From positions 124,001-188,000 of the forward strand of contig JACQSX010000010.1 of the NCBI GenBank assembly GCA_016211105.1: a DNA stretch of 64,000 bases. Direction: 5' to 3'. The DNA is from Acidobacteriota bacterium. GTDB taxonomy: Bacteria; Acidobacteriota; UBA6911; JACQSX01. A model generated the notes under the pieces. It searched no databases and was not told the DNA's origin. It was given only the letters and a program-made list of their open reading frames with translations. Shown here one piece after another: positions 26,207 through 36,396 of this stretch. How positions within the stretch are numbered: position 1 is the first letter of the stretch; each line of letters opens with the position of its first letter. The translations under genes were made by a program, and so were the position numbers.

Positions 26207-29200
26207 TTACATCACCTGGTCGACTGGATTATCATCGGCTCCCGGAGCGGGCGGGATGGAAGTATCCGGCGGCCAAGAGGAACCCTTGCCACGGTCAGGC
26301 GGCACCGTATCCGAAAACAACCAAATCGGCGCCGGCTCAAGAGGCAGTCTAGCGGTGAAGTTTATTCCAAACCCGGGTTGCTCAAACTTCGGATCTTCCC
26401 ACATCGGGCACCAAAGTCGTCTTTGACCGTAGATAAAACTGCCCTCCAAATCTATTCCTGCGAGCTTTGCTCCCGCGGTTGCCCCGATCCAAAAAGTGTC
26501 CCAAAAGTCCGCAGAAACGCAAGTCCCAGGAGAAGTCCCCCGGCGGGCAAAGCACTGCTGGTCGATCAAGAGCCCCTCGACCGTAAAACGGAGATCGGGG
26601 GTTGCGCCCACACCTAATCTCGCAGCGTAAAGAGGCTCGGCGGCAATGTCTCCCAATTCAAGGGGCCACACGACACGAGCTGTCTTGTCAGTGCTCTCGA
26701 TGGATGTAAAACCAAAACCACGCCATCTATCGAAATAGAATGGGTCGGAATCCTTGGCGCGTAAGGAGAGGCCAACAAACCCAACTTCGAGATAGTCCCG
26801 GATGAGATCAGACAAACCCGGTATGGGGGCGGGCGCCGTGTCCACTTGAAGACCCAAGGGATCCACGTACCGAGCAGGATTCTGGGCTCCGTACTGATAA
26901 GGATTGGCGGATTTCGGGTCCCCCAAGCTTACCCCAACCGGATCTCGCGAGAGAAATCTCCCCGAGCTGCCATCGTAGTAGCGCGCGCGCATGTAATACA
27001 GGCCGGAGGATTCCCGCATGACTCCCCATCGGCCGACGAATGTAAAAGGGTTGTCGGAGTCTCCACTCGAAGCAACAAGCTGCCCGTAAGGCGAATAAGC
27101 GTAGCGGTCGGTGATTTCGCCGCTGTCGTCGGTCAGAAAAAGCGTCGAGCCGATCTCATCGTAATGGTAGAACCGCCGCGCATTGCCGACTTCTTCCATG
27201 CTGTACATCAGCGCTCCGCCCGGGGTGTGGATGTAGAATCGAATCGGATTTGCATCCTCTTTGATAATAGAAATGGACGGCAGCGCTAGAGCGTAGTTCC
27301 AGACAAAGGTGCGGGAGGTTGATTGTCCGCTCCCTGACGGTCGCGGCTCGGTGGTCCTCGTCAATCGATTGCCCAAGGCGTCGTAGCCAAATTCCACTGT
27401 GCTCTCACCTTTAGTGTAAGCAGCCAGTCTTGAGGCCAGGTCCCAGGTATAAGCCCGCGTGCCGTCGCTGGTCAGGCGGCCCAGCGCATCGGAGTCAAAG
27501 CCGGAGATCTGGTCCGCGTCGTTAAAAGCCAAATTTCGGTCCGGGGGATCGACCATCGGCGGGAGGGGCACATCGCGATTGGCCCTCCGCGTTTGACCTT
27601 TGCCGTCCCGGGTGAGCATAATCCTAGAAAGTCCGGCACTGGCTCTGGCCTCAACTTTTTGCGTCAGGCGGCCGGCGTTGTCATACGCGTAGGTCGTGGT
27701 GGTTCCGTTGGGCCGGCTGACGCTGGCCAGGCGCCCGGCGTCATCGTAGGCAAAACGCGTTACGCCGCCCGTCCAGTCAGTCACCGTGCTGAGAAGATTT
27801 CTGGAATCATAAGCGTAAGAAACTGTCTTCCCCGGCGCCAGTGTCAGACTTTCGATCCTTCCCACGGCGTTTCGCGTGGCGGCGATGCCGTTGCTGGCCG
27901 TAACCCTGCCGTTGGCGTCATACTCCAGTGAAACACCGCTGCCGGAGGTCAGCCGGTTGTTGTCGTCGTAGCGATACTCCAGTCGAGTCCCGTCTGAATA
28001 ACTCAGATCGGTGATCAACCCGACTGCGTCATAAGCAAGCGAAAGGGTGCCCAGCGGCAACTTAATCGCAGATGGACGATTGCGGCTGTCGTAACCAAAC
28101 CGCGTGACGTTGCCCAACGCGTCGGTAGCCGAGATCATTCTTCCCAAATTGTCGAAGTTGCGCGCGCGCGCCTTGCCGCGCGGATCGGTAAGCTGGGTAA
28201 TCCGCCCGAGCGCATTGCGCGCGTAAGCGGCGGCAATCGGGCCGGGTAAGGAAGCGCGATTCAACTGCCCCCGGTCGTCGTAGGCAAACGATGCCGTCTC
28301 GGAGAGCGGATTGGTAACAGCCGTCAAACGGCTGAGGACGTCATAGTCAAGCCGTGTCTGGTTTGAAAGCGGATCGGTAGCGCTGGCAATCCTTCCCACC
28401 TTATCACGGGAAAATCGCCAGGTGTGCCCCAGAGGATTGGTCATGGAGAGGGGCAGGTTGTCGTCATCGTAGCCAAAGGTCCAGACCTTGCCGGCCGCAT
28501 CGGTCCGCGAAACAAGCCGGCTGCGCGGGTCGTAGGCGTACTGTGTGGTATTGCCGTTCCGGTCGGCCGCCGATTTCACCCGCTGAAGCGCATCGTAGGT
28601 AAAACTCATCTTTTTCCCCAACGGATCGGTTGCTTCCGTTAGATTGTCATTGCCGTCATAGCTGAAGGTCCAGGTTCCTCCCAGCGGGTCGGTCAAGCTC
28701 GCGAGATTGTTGTTGTCGTCGTAAGCGTAGCGGGTCGTCTTTCCCTTCTCATTGACCAGGGCCAGCAGATTGTCGTTGGCGTCATAGGTGTACTCAACAC
28801 GGTTGCCGTCGGGCCGGGTGAGACTTGTGAGGCGCTTGAGCGCGTCATAGCCAAATTGCGTTGCGTTGCCCGCCGCATCCTGGCGGGAAGCGAGCGTACC
28901 GTCCGGGTTGTACACAAACGTGGTCCTTCCTCCCTCGGGATTTGTGGCCGTCAAGACCTGGCCTCGGTCGTTATACGTATAGCTCCAGAGATGTCCCGCG
29001 CGGTCTCTCAGGCTCACCAGGTTGCCCCGCGCGTCGTAGCTGAACTCGTCCTTTTTTCCGTTGGGATAATCGATCCGAGAGAGCACAAAGAAGGCAAATC
29101 CGTCTTGTGACTGCGGGCTGTAGGTGTACTTCCAGGTTTGTCCGGCATAGTCGGTGCGCGATGTTACTTTGCCCGAGACTGCGTCGTAGGCGACCATGGA

Positions 29201-31276
29201 TGTATCTCCCAGCCGATCCACCGTGGAAGTCTTTCGCTGAGAGCTGTCATAGCCAAACTGCAGCGTCTTTCCCGCTTCGTCGCTGAAACGCGCAAATCGA
29301 AGCTGGCTGTCGAAGTGCTGCGTGCGCGTGTTTCCCAGAGGATCCGTTACAACGGTGTTGCCGGTGTTGTAGACAATTTTTGTCGTCGCGCCCGCGCCGT
29401 CGGTCTGCGCGATAACCTTGTCGGAATCGGCAGCATAGCTGTTTTTCACGGGCGTATTGCCGGCCGGAAGCGTGAACGATTCAATTTGGCCGCGGGCATT
29501 CATCCCATAGGTTGTCGTCTTGCCTCTGGCGTCGGTGAAACTGGTCAGCCTCGCTTCTGTGTGTCCAAACCGAATCGTTCTGCCCGTCTGGTCGGAGACC
29601 TCCACGATGCGCGGCTTGCCGGCGCTGGTCGTGTAGGTAAAGTTCAGGCGCCGGCCCAGACCGTCTTCCACACTAGCCAGCGTGCTGTCCGGATTATAGG
29701 CCAGCGTGTGGCTGTTGCCGTTTCGGTCGCTTATGGATTCAATAGCGCGGACGGCGCCGTCGGCCATCCCGGCAAATTCGAAGGTATAGATGATTCGCGT
29801 CCACGGATCGGTCATTTTCAACTTGCTGCCGCTTTCCACCAGTGGATAGGGCGTTCCTTTGTAGGAAAGGCCGGGCTGGTTCATCGACCAGGCGGCGCCG
29901 CTCTTGCGAAAATAAATATGAGCGCCCCCCAGATAGTGCACGATGACGTTGGTGGAGTCGACCTTCTTGAGCAAAATGAAAAAATTGTGCACCCAGTTGG
30001 CGCCCATTGGACTGTCTGCTGCCGGGTAAATGCCTCGCGATTCGGCGGACGCTCCTGCAAGCCCGCCGAAATGGCGAGCAAATGTCAATGGCAGCGGCCC
30101 CCCCAGATTCAGATCGATTTCGTCGTGAACGAATTCTCCAATAGAACTGATGATGGGTTCGGCTGTGTCTGGAGCGAAATTCTCGAATAGACCTTCGATG
30201 ACAGCTTTCTGATAGTCCGCCTCACTGAAGATTTCGTGGACGGGATATATGTCAAAGGACGAGTCAATGAACGGTGGCCCAAAAACGGGCGCTCCCGGCG
30301 CCACGGCGACGTTTGCATCCGATTTGCCGCCGAAGGGCGACTCCAATTCGCGCCAAGGAATCGTGCTGCCTGTTACAGGATCGGTCGGATCAACCACGAT
30401 AAAAATACCTTGGCCGGTGAGTCCGACTTTCTTGTCGCCTGGATTTTCCAGCCCGCCGTTTCCTTCCTGCTCTGTTATTTTCTCGCTCCCCAATATCTGG
30501 TAGCGTTCGCCCGGTTGTTCTGATTTGCCTGCGGCAGGCAAATTGATGCGCAGCAGATTGATTCTGCCCGGAGTGCTGGTTGTCTGCGCTCCAAAAAACC
30601 GATCATCATCGGTAAAGACAATGCCCCGGAGGTTGGTAATCGTTCCCACACTGACTGCGGGAGACCCAAACGGCACGCGATAAACCGTCGGCGGCTGGAG
30701 GAGCCTGGGCTGCGCTGCGAAATAGATCTGATCTTTACTGTTGACCGCCAGGCTGGAGCCAAACGGGACGGGAATGGCCGTGCTTCGAAACGCGTCGGTC
30801 ACCTCCTGGCCGTTTTGCATGTCGATGACTTTCTTGTCCGGCCCGAATCGGGCAATCCAGCAGTCTGCGCTGCTCCGGGAGCGGTATGCGACGTAGACGT
30901 TGCCGGTCGGTCCGGCGATGATGTCGGAGAGGAAGAACTTGACAGCCGCGTTTTGCGCTGAGATGACTCCCAGGACTTCACTGGCGCCGTCGCTGTTCAG
31001 GCGCGCCACAAATTCGTTGTCGTTGATGCGGTAGGCGTAGTAGAGGACCCGATTGGCGTCTACGGCAATTCCCCACAGTGCGCCGCCCGCTGGAGGAAGG
31101 ACGAAGGACTCTCCAATCCCATCTCTCTTGTTTGCCGGCAGGCGCCAGATTTCGTTTCCAAAGGAGATGGCAAAAAGATCACCCGGCTGAATCGATTTTG
31201 CCGACTGACAGAAGCCCGAAATGATCTCGGCCCAAACCAGGAGCGCTGCAAGGCAAAAAATGCGCGCGATTCTCAT
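26207..31276 (-). CDS. RHS/YD-repeat cell-surface protein with unique C-terminal tip
   Basis: About 1689 residues. Signal peptide MRIARIFCLAALLVW at ATG 31276. Residues about 25-420 look like a beta-propeller (repeated GNVYVAYR and RGIVFTDDDR segments). A DUF6531-type entry motif (EIDLNLGGPLPLTFARHFGG) follows, then about 25 YD repeats (YDxxGRL, YDxxNN). The RHS core end is YYMRARYYDGSSGRFLSRDP...YGAQNPARYVDPLGL. The last roughly 210 residues after the core are a non-repeat tip rich in aromatics with no recognised toxin motif. Such proteins form hollow shells around a C-terminal payload. No obvious immunity gene follows; the next gene is the Ig-like surface protein. Confidence 0.9.
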   Translation of the reverse strand: MRIARIFCLAALLVWAEIISGFCQSAKSIQPGDLFAISFGNEIWRLPANKRDGIGESFVLPPAGGALWGIAVDANRVLYYAYRINDNEFVARLNSDGASEVLGVISAQNAAVKFFLSDIIAGPTGNVYVAYRSRSSADCWIARFGPDKKVIDMQNGQEVTDAFRSTAIPVPFGSSLAVNSKDQIYFAAQPRLLQPPTVYRVPFGSPAVSVGTITNLRGIVFTDDDRFFGAQTTSTPGRINLLRINLPAAGKSEQPGERYQILGSEKITEQEGNGGLENPGDKKVGLTGQGIFIVVDPTDPVTGSTIPWRELESPFGGKSDANVAVAPGAPVFGPPFIDSSFDIYPVHEIFSEADYQKAVIEGLFENFAPDTAEPIISSIGEFVHDEIDLNLGGPLPLTFARHFGGLAGASAESRGIYPAADSPMGANWVHNFFILLKKVDSTNVIVHYLGGAHIYFRKSGAAWSMNQPGLSYKGTPYPLVESGSKLKMTDPWTRIIYTFEFAGMADGAVRAIESISDRNGNSHTLAYNPDSTLASVEDGLGRRLNFTYTTSAGKPRIVEVSDQTGRTIRFGHTEARLTSFTDARGKTTTYGMNARGQIESFTLPAGNTPVKNSYAADSDKVIAQTDGAGATTKIVYNTGNTVVTDPLGNTRTQHFDSQLRFARFSDEAGKTLQFGYDSSQRKTSTVDRLGDTSMVAYDAVSGKVTSRTDYAGQTWKYTYSPQSQDGFAFFVLSRIDYPNGKKDEFSYDARGNLVSLRDRAGHLWSYTYNDRGQVLTATNPEGGRTTFVYNPDGTLASRQDAAGNATQFGYDALKRLTSLTRPDGNRVEYTYDANDNLLALVNEKGKTTRYAYDDNNNLASLTDPLGGTWTFSYDGNDNLTEATDPLGKKMSFTYDALQRVKSAADRNGNTTQYAYDPRSRLVSRTDAAGKVWTFGYDDDNLPLSMTNPLGHTWRFSRDKVGRIASATDPLSNQTRLDYDVLSRLTAVTNPLSETASFAYDDRGQLNRASLPGPIAAAYARNALGRITQLTDPRGKARARNFDNLGRMISATDALGNVTRFGYDSRNRPSAIKLPLGTLSLAYDAVGLITDLSYSDGTRLEYRYDDNNRLTSGSGVSLEYDANGRVTASNGIAATRNAVGRIESLTLAPGKTVSYAYDSRNLLSTVTDWTGGVTRFAYDDAGRLASVSRPNGTTTTYAYDNAGRLTQKVEARASAGLSRIMLTRDGKGQTRRANRDVPLPPMVDPPDRNLAFNDADQISGFDSDALGRLTSDGTRAYTWDLASRLAAYTKGESTVEFGYDALGNRLTRTTEPRPSGSGQSTSRTFVWNYALALPSISIIKEDANPIRFYIHTPGGALMYSMEEVGNARRFYHYDEIGSTLFLTDDSGEITDRYAYSPYGQLVASSGDSDNPFTFVGRWGVMRESSGLYYMRARYYDGSSGRFLSRDPVGVSLGDPKSANPYQYGAQNPARYVDPLGLQVDTAPAPIPGLSDLIRDYLEVGFVGLSLRAKDSDPFYFDRWRGFGFTSIESTDKTARVVWPLELGDIAAEPLYAARLGVGATPDLRFTVEGLLIDQQCFARRGTSPGTCVSADFWDTFWIGATAGAKLAGIDLEGSFIYGQRRLWCPMWEDPKFEQPGFGINFTARLPLEPAPIWLFSDTVPPDRGKGSSWPPDTSIPPAPGADDNPVDQVM

Positions 31277-31293
31277 TGGAACCGCGAGCGGCA

Positions 31294-31392
31294 GAACGTG
31301 TGAAAAAATTCGGAGCCGCGGGCGTAAGCAAGCGGACTCTCGGCGGAGGGTCCGCTCCCTAACGGTCGGAGCTCGGATTTTTCCACACGTTC
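31294..31392. repeat. 100-bp palindromic repeat upstream of the RHS gene
   Basis: Ends GAACGTGTGAAAAAATTCGG and CACACGTTC are inverted, as are the arms CGAGC/GCTCG. It is the same family as 25971-26160. It covers the leader of the RHS gene and could form a strong RNA hairpin. Confidence 0.65.
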
Positions 31393-31505
31393 GCAGCGAC
31401 CGGCGGAGACAGTCAGACTCAGCCGCAGTCTGAGCGCCTTTCGGCGCTGCCACCTGGGATCTTCCCAGCCCTCGGATTCCCATGATAGGGCTCCGGATTA
31501 GAAGT

Positions 31506-32498
31506 CTATTCGAGCGCCCCTAAGATAGTCCGCTCCACCATGCTTTGGGCGACGTCCACCTTATAGGCGTTCATGCTCATTGGGCGCGCGACCGTGCGGA
31601 TTACTGCCGCCGCCTGCTTCATGCTGTTTTTGATGTTTTTGCCTTTGAGCTGGTTTTCTACAACCACAGCCCGATACGGGATTGGCGCAACTCCGCCCAG
31701 CACAATGCGGCCATCCTTCCAGATGTCATTCTCCACGGTGAAGGCAGCGGCGACCGAAACCACGGCAAAGTCATAGACCTGGCGATTCTTGAGTTTCATC
31801 CAGGCTTGCTTTGTGTCCGGAGCAGGAGTTGGAATCAACACCTCGACCAGCAATTCGTCCGGCTTGAGGATGTTCTCACGCAGAATATCTTCGCCGGGAG
31901 TGACGAAATACTTGTCGAAAAGCGCCAGCCGCTCGCCGCTGGGTCCCGCAATTTTTGCCTGGGCATTCAGGGCCAGCAGCGCTGTGGCCGTATCCGAAGG
32001 GTGAACAATGTAGCACCGGTCGCCGCCGATGATGGCATGATAGCGGTTGTCGCCCCCTACCGAAAAGCAGAAGTCACCACCTTTCTTGAGGCAGTTGAAG
32101 TCCCTGCCGCGAAGGAACCAGCAGCGGGGGCGCTGGTTGATGTTGCCGCCCAGCGTGCCGTAATTCCGGATCAGTTGGGATGCGACGCTGTGCGCAGCCC
32201 GAGTGAGAAGCGGGAACCGTTCGTTCAGCTCCTTTGATTCGATGATTTCGGTGAGGGTGGTCATGGCGCCGATGGTGGCGCCATTCTTGTCGACCTTGAT
32301 GCCGCGGAGTTGAGGAATGGTGGTAAGATCCACCAAGGCGTCCGGCAGAGGCATGCCCTCGCCCTCAACCCAGTCTTTCATGACCCCGGCGACCAGATCG
32401 CTGCCGCCCGCAAGGACCTTGGCCCTGGGACCAAACTTGGTCAGGATCCCAACCGCTTCCCGGACGCTGGCCGGCTCATAGAGTTCGAAGCTCTTCAT
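31506..32498 (-). CDS. FAD-binding subunit of a molybdenum hydroxylase (PaoB/YagS-like)
   Basis: 330 residues. FAD-binding motifs VLAGGSDLVAGVMKD and TLGGNINQ are present. Cysteines in RPRCWFLRGRDFNCLKKGGDFC match the extra [4Fe-4S] insertion of YagS and 4-hydroxybenzoyl-CoA reductase beta subunits. Start ATG 32498 (MKSFELYEP), 8 bases after the large-subunit stop. It transfers electrons between the Fe-S subunit and an external acceptor. Third gene of the operon. Confidence 0.88.
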   Translation of the reverse strand: MKSFELYEPASVREAVGILTKFGPRAKVLAGGSDLVAGVMKDWVEGEGMPLPDALVDLTTIPQLRGIKVDKNGATIGAMTTLTEIIESKELNERFPLLTRAAHSVASQLIRNYGTLGGNINQRPRCWFLRGRDFNCLKKGGDFCFSVGGDNRYHAIIGGDRCYIVHPSDTATALLALNAQAKIAGPSGERLALFDKYFVTPGEDILRENILKPDELLVEVLIPTPAPDTKQAWMKLKNRQVYDFAVVSVAAAFTVENDIWKDGRIVLGGVAPIPYRAVVVENQLKGKNIKNSMKQAAAVIRTVARPMSMNAYKVDVAQSMVERTILGALE

Positions 32499-32506
32499 AT
32501 CCCGTT

Positions 32507-34996
32507 CTACCTCACATTCTTGAGTGCGGCCAGCAGCTTCTCGCGTGTGATGGGCATGTTCTCCATCCACACTCCGACCGCGTTGTATACGGCTGCCGCA
32601 ACCGCCGGCGCAGGGGGCGCCATGGGCGGCTCCCCGATCCCGTGCGCGCCAAAAACCCCATACTCCTTCGGCCGCTCGATGAGGATAACATCGATCTCTT
32701 CGGGCACATCCTGGATGCTCGGTGGCCGGTAGTCGAGCATGTTTGGGTTGAGCGGCAGGCCGGTAGCCGCGTCCTTCAACATTTCTTCGTTGAAGACGGC
32801 GCCCAGAGCCATGACCACACCGCCTTCGATCTGCTGCTCCACGGCAAATGGGTTGATGGCGCGCCCGACATCATGGGCCGCCACGAATTTCGTGACCAGG
32901 ACAGATCCTGTACCCGTGTCTACCTCGACCTCCACGGCATGCGCCGCCCAGGCGGTCCGCTCCCAATTGGAGTCCTGTCTGTAAATCGCCCGCCCGAGGA
33001 TCGGGAGGCCAGCGGATTGCACCACGGCTTCCAGGCTGAGCTTCTTGGATGGGTCGGCCTTCAGGAAGACGTCCCCATTCGTCAAGTCTAACTGGTCCGG
33101 CGTCACCTGAAGCTGCTCATTCTTCCGCTTGGCGTCGTCGGCAAACTTCCGGGCGGCATGTTCCAGAATCTGGCGCTTGGCATCCATCCCCGCCTCGTAC
33201 ATACCCCGCCCGCCGGTGTTGGTCTGCCGGCTGCCCGATGTGCTTCCCGTGTCGGTGGTGTTGTCGGTGTCGACATAGGCGGCGATACTCACCTGATGCA
33301 ACGGCACGCCGACCGCCTCGGCGGCAATCATCGCCATTTGCGTTCGTTGGCCGGGCCCGATTTCCGTGCTTCCCGAAACACATTGCACGCTTCCGTCCGT
33401 GTTCACAATCACTTGGCCGGTCGCCGGGTTGGTCCCGGCGCCGTGGCTGCAGGCGTGGGCGGCAAATCCGATTCCATGAAAGACGCCCGGCCGCGCCTCC
33501 TTGGCCCGTGGAGCATGCCACTTCTGCTTCCAGCCGATGCGATTTGCGGCTGCGTTGATGCAATCCCGGATGCCGGGATTGCTGAACGGTTTCTTGGTGT
33601 CCGGATTGCCTTCCTCGTTAAGATTCTTGAGTCGGAACTCGACCGGGTCCATCCCGATGGCAGCCGCCGCCTTCTCCATCATCCACTCCAGCGCGAATGT
33701 GCCGTTTGGATGGCTCACACAGCGGTAAGGCCCGGACCGGTAGCTGTTGGTGAAGACATCGACGGCCTCCAGCCTCAAGTTCGGAATTTTGTAAAGGTTC
33801 TGCATGTTAAACCAGGAACCGTTAGCCGCGCCCGAGCGCTGCGCTCCGACATTGGCATAGATGCGAAATTGGCCGAACTGGATCGTTCCGTCGCGGTTGG
33901 CGCCCAGCTTCATCTCGTTGCGGAACTCCGGCCGGTGAGTGCGTGTGACGAAGTCTTCCTCGCGCGTGTACATGGTCTTGACGGGACGCCCCGTGATCTT
34001 GGCCAGAATGGCCGTGTGCACTTCGGTCAAGTCGATGCCCGAGCGGTAGCCGTATCCGGACCCCATGTAACCGGTCTGGATCACACGAATACGGTTGGCC
34101 GGGATCTTCAGGGCCTGGGAAAGTCCGGCCCGGGACCCATGCGCGTGTTGGTTGGTGTAGTAGACAATCAAGCGGTCCTGGTCCCAGTACATCAGCGAAT
34201 TGGTCAACTCCAGCGCCGTGTGCTGCTCGGTGGACTTGGTCAGGACTGCCTCAATTGTGATGTCGGCGCGCGCCGTATCCAGGTTGCCTCGGAGCAGCGG
34301 CGGAGTCACGGCGATGATGGTCCCGTTCTCTTTGTTGTCCCACTGCTTGAGCGTGGAGGACGCCGTACCCTCCATCATGTTCAGCGTTGCGGGGAGCACT
34401 TCGTAGTCGACTTCGATCCGGCGGATCGCCTCGTCGGCAATGTGTTCGCTTTCGGCTGCAACGACGGCAATGGGCGCCCCGACCTCAAAGACCTCCTCGC
34501 TGAACAGGAAACGATCCGGAGGGCCGCTCCCCAGCTTCACGTCCCGATATTCTGCCGGCAGATTGCCCCGGTACAGCACTGCAACCACGCCGGCCAGTTC
34601 TTCCGCTTTCTTTGCGTTGACGTTCTTGACTTTGGCGTGGGGATGCGGGCTGCGCAGCGTTCGTGTATGAAGCATCCCGGGCATGCGCATGTTCTGGGTG
34701 TATTGGCCAAGGTTGGTCACCACGCCCAAACCGTGCAGGCGAGGAACTCGCCTGCCGATCACCTGGAATTGTTCCCGTGGACCAGAAACTTGGGGAGTTG
34801 GCTGGACTGCCTGTGGAGATGGAATCCCCAGGTTGCTTGCATAGAGGGCAACAACCGGTTCTACCATCTCATGGAATTCGCCGACCAGCTCATCCCAGGT
34901 TGGATCGGTGGCCAGCGTTTGCCACTGAACGTCTGTCAGGCTGGCCGCATATGCCGGATCTTGAACGACGCGCAGGGCATCCACTTTAACAACCAT
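32507..34996 (-). CDS. Molybdopterin-binding large subunit of an aldehyde/xanthine oxidoreductase-type enzyme (PaoC-like)
   Basis: 829 residues. The N-terminal about 85 residues precede the ald/xan hammerhead domain (VIGRRVPRLHGLGVV). Cofactor segments GSGYGYRSG, EIGPGQRTQMA and HDVGRAINPFAVEQQIEGG follow. The catalytic glutamate lies in HGIGEPPMAPP (family GxGEPP). It hydroxylates aldehydes or heterocycles. It has no Tat signal of its own and would travel with the Tat-tagged Fe-S partner. No dedicated MCD chaperone (xdhC/paoD) is in the window. Confidence 0.9.
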   Translation of the reverse strand: MVVKVDALRVVQDPAYAASLTDVQWQTLATDPTWDELVGEFHEMVEPVVALYASNLGIPSPQAVQPTPQVSGPREQFQVIGRRVPRLHGLGVVTNLGQYTQNMRMPGMLHTRTLRSPHPHAKVKNVNAKKAEELAGVVAVLYRGNLPAEYRDVKLGSGPPDRFLFSEEVFEVGAPIAVVAAESEHIADEAIRRIEVDYEVLPATLNMMEGTASSTLKQWDNKENGTIIAVTPPLLRGNLDTARADITIEAVLTKSTEQHTALELTNSLMYWDQDRLIVYYTNQHAHGSRAGLSQALKIPANRIRVIQTGYMGSGYGYRSGIDLTEVHTAILAKITGRPVKTMYTREEDFVTRTHRPEFRNEMKLGANRDGTIQFGQFRIYANVGAQRSGAANGSWFNMQNLYKIPNLRLEAVDVFTNSYRSGPYRCVSHPNGTFALEWMMEKAAAAIGMDPVEFRLKNLNEEGNPDTKKPFSNPGIRDCINAAANRIGWKQKWHAPRAKEARPGVFHGIGFAAHACSHGAGTNPATGQVIVNTDGSVQCVSGSTEIGPGQRTQMAMIAAEAVGVPLHQVSIAAYVDTDNTTDTGSTSGSRQTNTGGRGMYEAGMDAKRQILEHAARKFADDAKRKNEQLQVTPDQLDLTNGDVFLKADPSKKLSLEAVVQSAGLPILGRAIYRQDSNWERTAWAAHAVEVEVDTGTGSVLVTKFVAAHDVGRAINPFAVEQQIEGGVVMALGAVFNEEMLKDAATGLPLNPNMLDYRPPSIQDVPEEIDVILIERPKEYGVFGAHGIGEPPMAPPAPAVAAAVYNAVGVWMENMPITREKLLAALKNVR

Positions 34997-35021
34997 GTTG
35001 TTCCTCCTCTACCCCTCTAGC

Positions 35022-36014
35022 TTACGGCCTCACCGGGTGGCCTGTCTCAACAAGGATCTGGCGCACCTTGGTTTCGTCGAGTTTTGCAGGATCCCAGACG
35101 GGCGTGATCGTCCGCTCGCTGCCGGAAACACCGACGATGCCCGGCTTCTGCTTTAATTCCAGCGCCATTTCGTCGAATTGCTCGATGGTGCCCAGCGGAG
35201 TTACAAACTCAAACTGCTTGGAGACGGTACCCTCGGCAGGCGCGGCCGAAGGCGGCGCCTTTTCGGCGAATATTAGCGGCGCCGTATAGCTGACTCGCTC
35301 GCCCCTCAGCTCTGCGGCCGCCTTCTTCACCGCGCTCAAAATCTTGGTGTACTCGCCGCAGCGGCAAATGTTGCCTGCCAGAGCTTCTTTGATCTGGTCG
35401 TTAGTCGGGTTCATGTTGGTTTGCAGCAGCGCATAAGCCGACATTACAAAGCCGCGGGTACAGATGCCGCACTGGAAACCGCCCTCCAGCCAGAAAGCAC
35501 GCTGAACCGGATGCAGCCCCCCGGGCCCCGGTCCGTTGGCGATGCCCGCCACGGTCAGAATCTTCTGGCCTCGACCTAGTCGAGCGCTCAGCAGCGCGCA
35601 TCCGTTGACTGCTTTGCCATCCACCAGCACGGTGCAAGCGCCGCACTGAGCACGGTCACAGCCCAGATTGCAGTTGGACAGTCCCAACTGGTAGTTCATC
35701 GTCTCCCACAAGCTCTCGCGGACATCCACCGTGACTTCGTACTTCTTTTGGTCGATGTTCAGTGTCACGCGCCGCACAGTCAGGGGAATAGTGGCAGCCG
35801 GCGGCTGAACGACCTGGGGAGATCCCGGCTGGCGCTGGACCAAGCTGGTGGCGAAACCGGCGCCCGTCATCACGCCCACCGCGACAGCTCCGGCATTGCT
35901 GCGGATCAGAAAGTCACGCCGCGTAACCAGGGGGCGGGCTGGTTGGGCTGTGCCCGAATCTGGTTCGATCGGTTCGGTCGATTTGGGCTCTAGGAATTGC
36001 TTGTCGTCTGCCAT
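35022..36014 (-). CDS. Tat-exported [2Fe-2S] subunit of a molybdenum hydroxylase (PaoA/YagT-like)
   Basis: 330 residues. The twin-arginine signal TRRDFLIRS near residue 32 is followed by a hydrophobic stretch. Plant-type ferredoxin cluster CNLGCDRAQCGACTVL and the second helical cluster GFQCGICTRGF...GNICRCGEY are intact. The C-terminal about 80 residues add a domain not found in short family members (VGVSGSERTITPVWDPAKLD) that resembles a heavy-metal-associated fold. First gene of the operon; the Tat signal places the whole heterotrimer in the periplasm. Confidence 0.88.
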   Translation of the reverse strand: MADDKQFLEPKSTEPIEPDSGTAQPARPLVTRRDFLIRSNAGAVAVGVMTGAGFATSLVQRQPGSPQVVQPPAATIPLTVRRVTLNIDQKKYEVTVDVRESLWETMNYQLGLSNCNLGCDRAQCGACTVLVDGKAVNGCALLSARLGRGQKILTVAGIANGPGPGGLHPVQRAFWLEGGFQCGICTRGFVMSAYALLQTNMNPTNDQIKEALAGNICRCGEYTKILSAVKKAAAELRGERVSYTAPLIFAEKAPPSAAPAEGTVSKQFEFVTPLGTIEQFDEMALELKQKPGIVGVSGSERTITPVWDPAKLDETKVRQILVETGHPVRP

Positions 36015-36396
36015 TGGAATTCCCCTATTTCAGAGCTGCAAACCAGCAGGCGCTTGTGCCCGCGCAAAAAACGGAGACTCGGGGAGCACAGTGCCGTCAG
36101 TTCTTGACCCTCTTTCCCGCGCGTAACTGAACCCGAATTTCCAGAGCGACAAGTTTCCACAGCTCCTTTCACTTGGACGGGATTTGGTATCAAGGCTAGT
36201 TCTGGCGGAGCAAGATTTCAAGGAAATTTCAACAGTAGAAGGGTCGAGCCTGAAGTTTTTCACAGATGCAGCTTGACATCTCCTGGGGGGAGATACCCGT
36301 TGAACTGCAAGCGAGAAGTCTTTTACTCTGCTCGCAGACCGTTACTATATACTGCACTATATCCTGCGGCTAGTAGAGCGAGGCGATTGAGGTCCT
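36015..36396. other. Divergent intergenic region, nothing recognised
   Basis: 380 bases between the Fe-S subunit and the nucleotidyltransferase-like gene. AT-rich boxes TATATACT and TATATCCT near 36346-36366 could serve as -10 elements. No conserved RNA or gene was seen. Confidence 0.45.

Noticed and set aside
33158..35020. 620-residue plus-strand frame antisense to the molybdenum subunit
   Set aside because: It mirrors a well-supported coding strand and shows no conserved motif.
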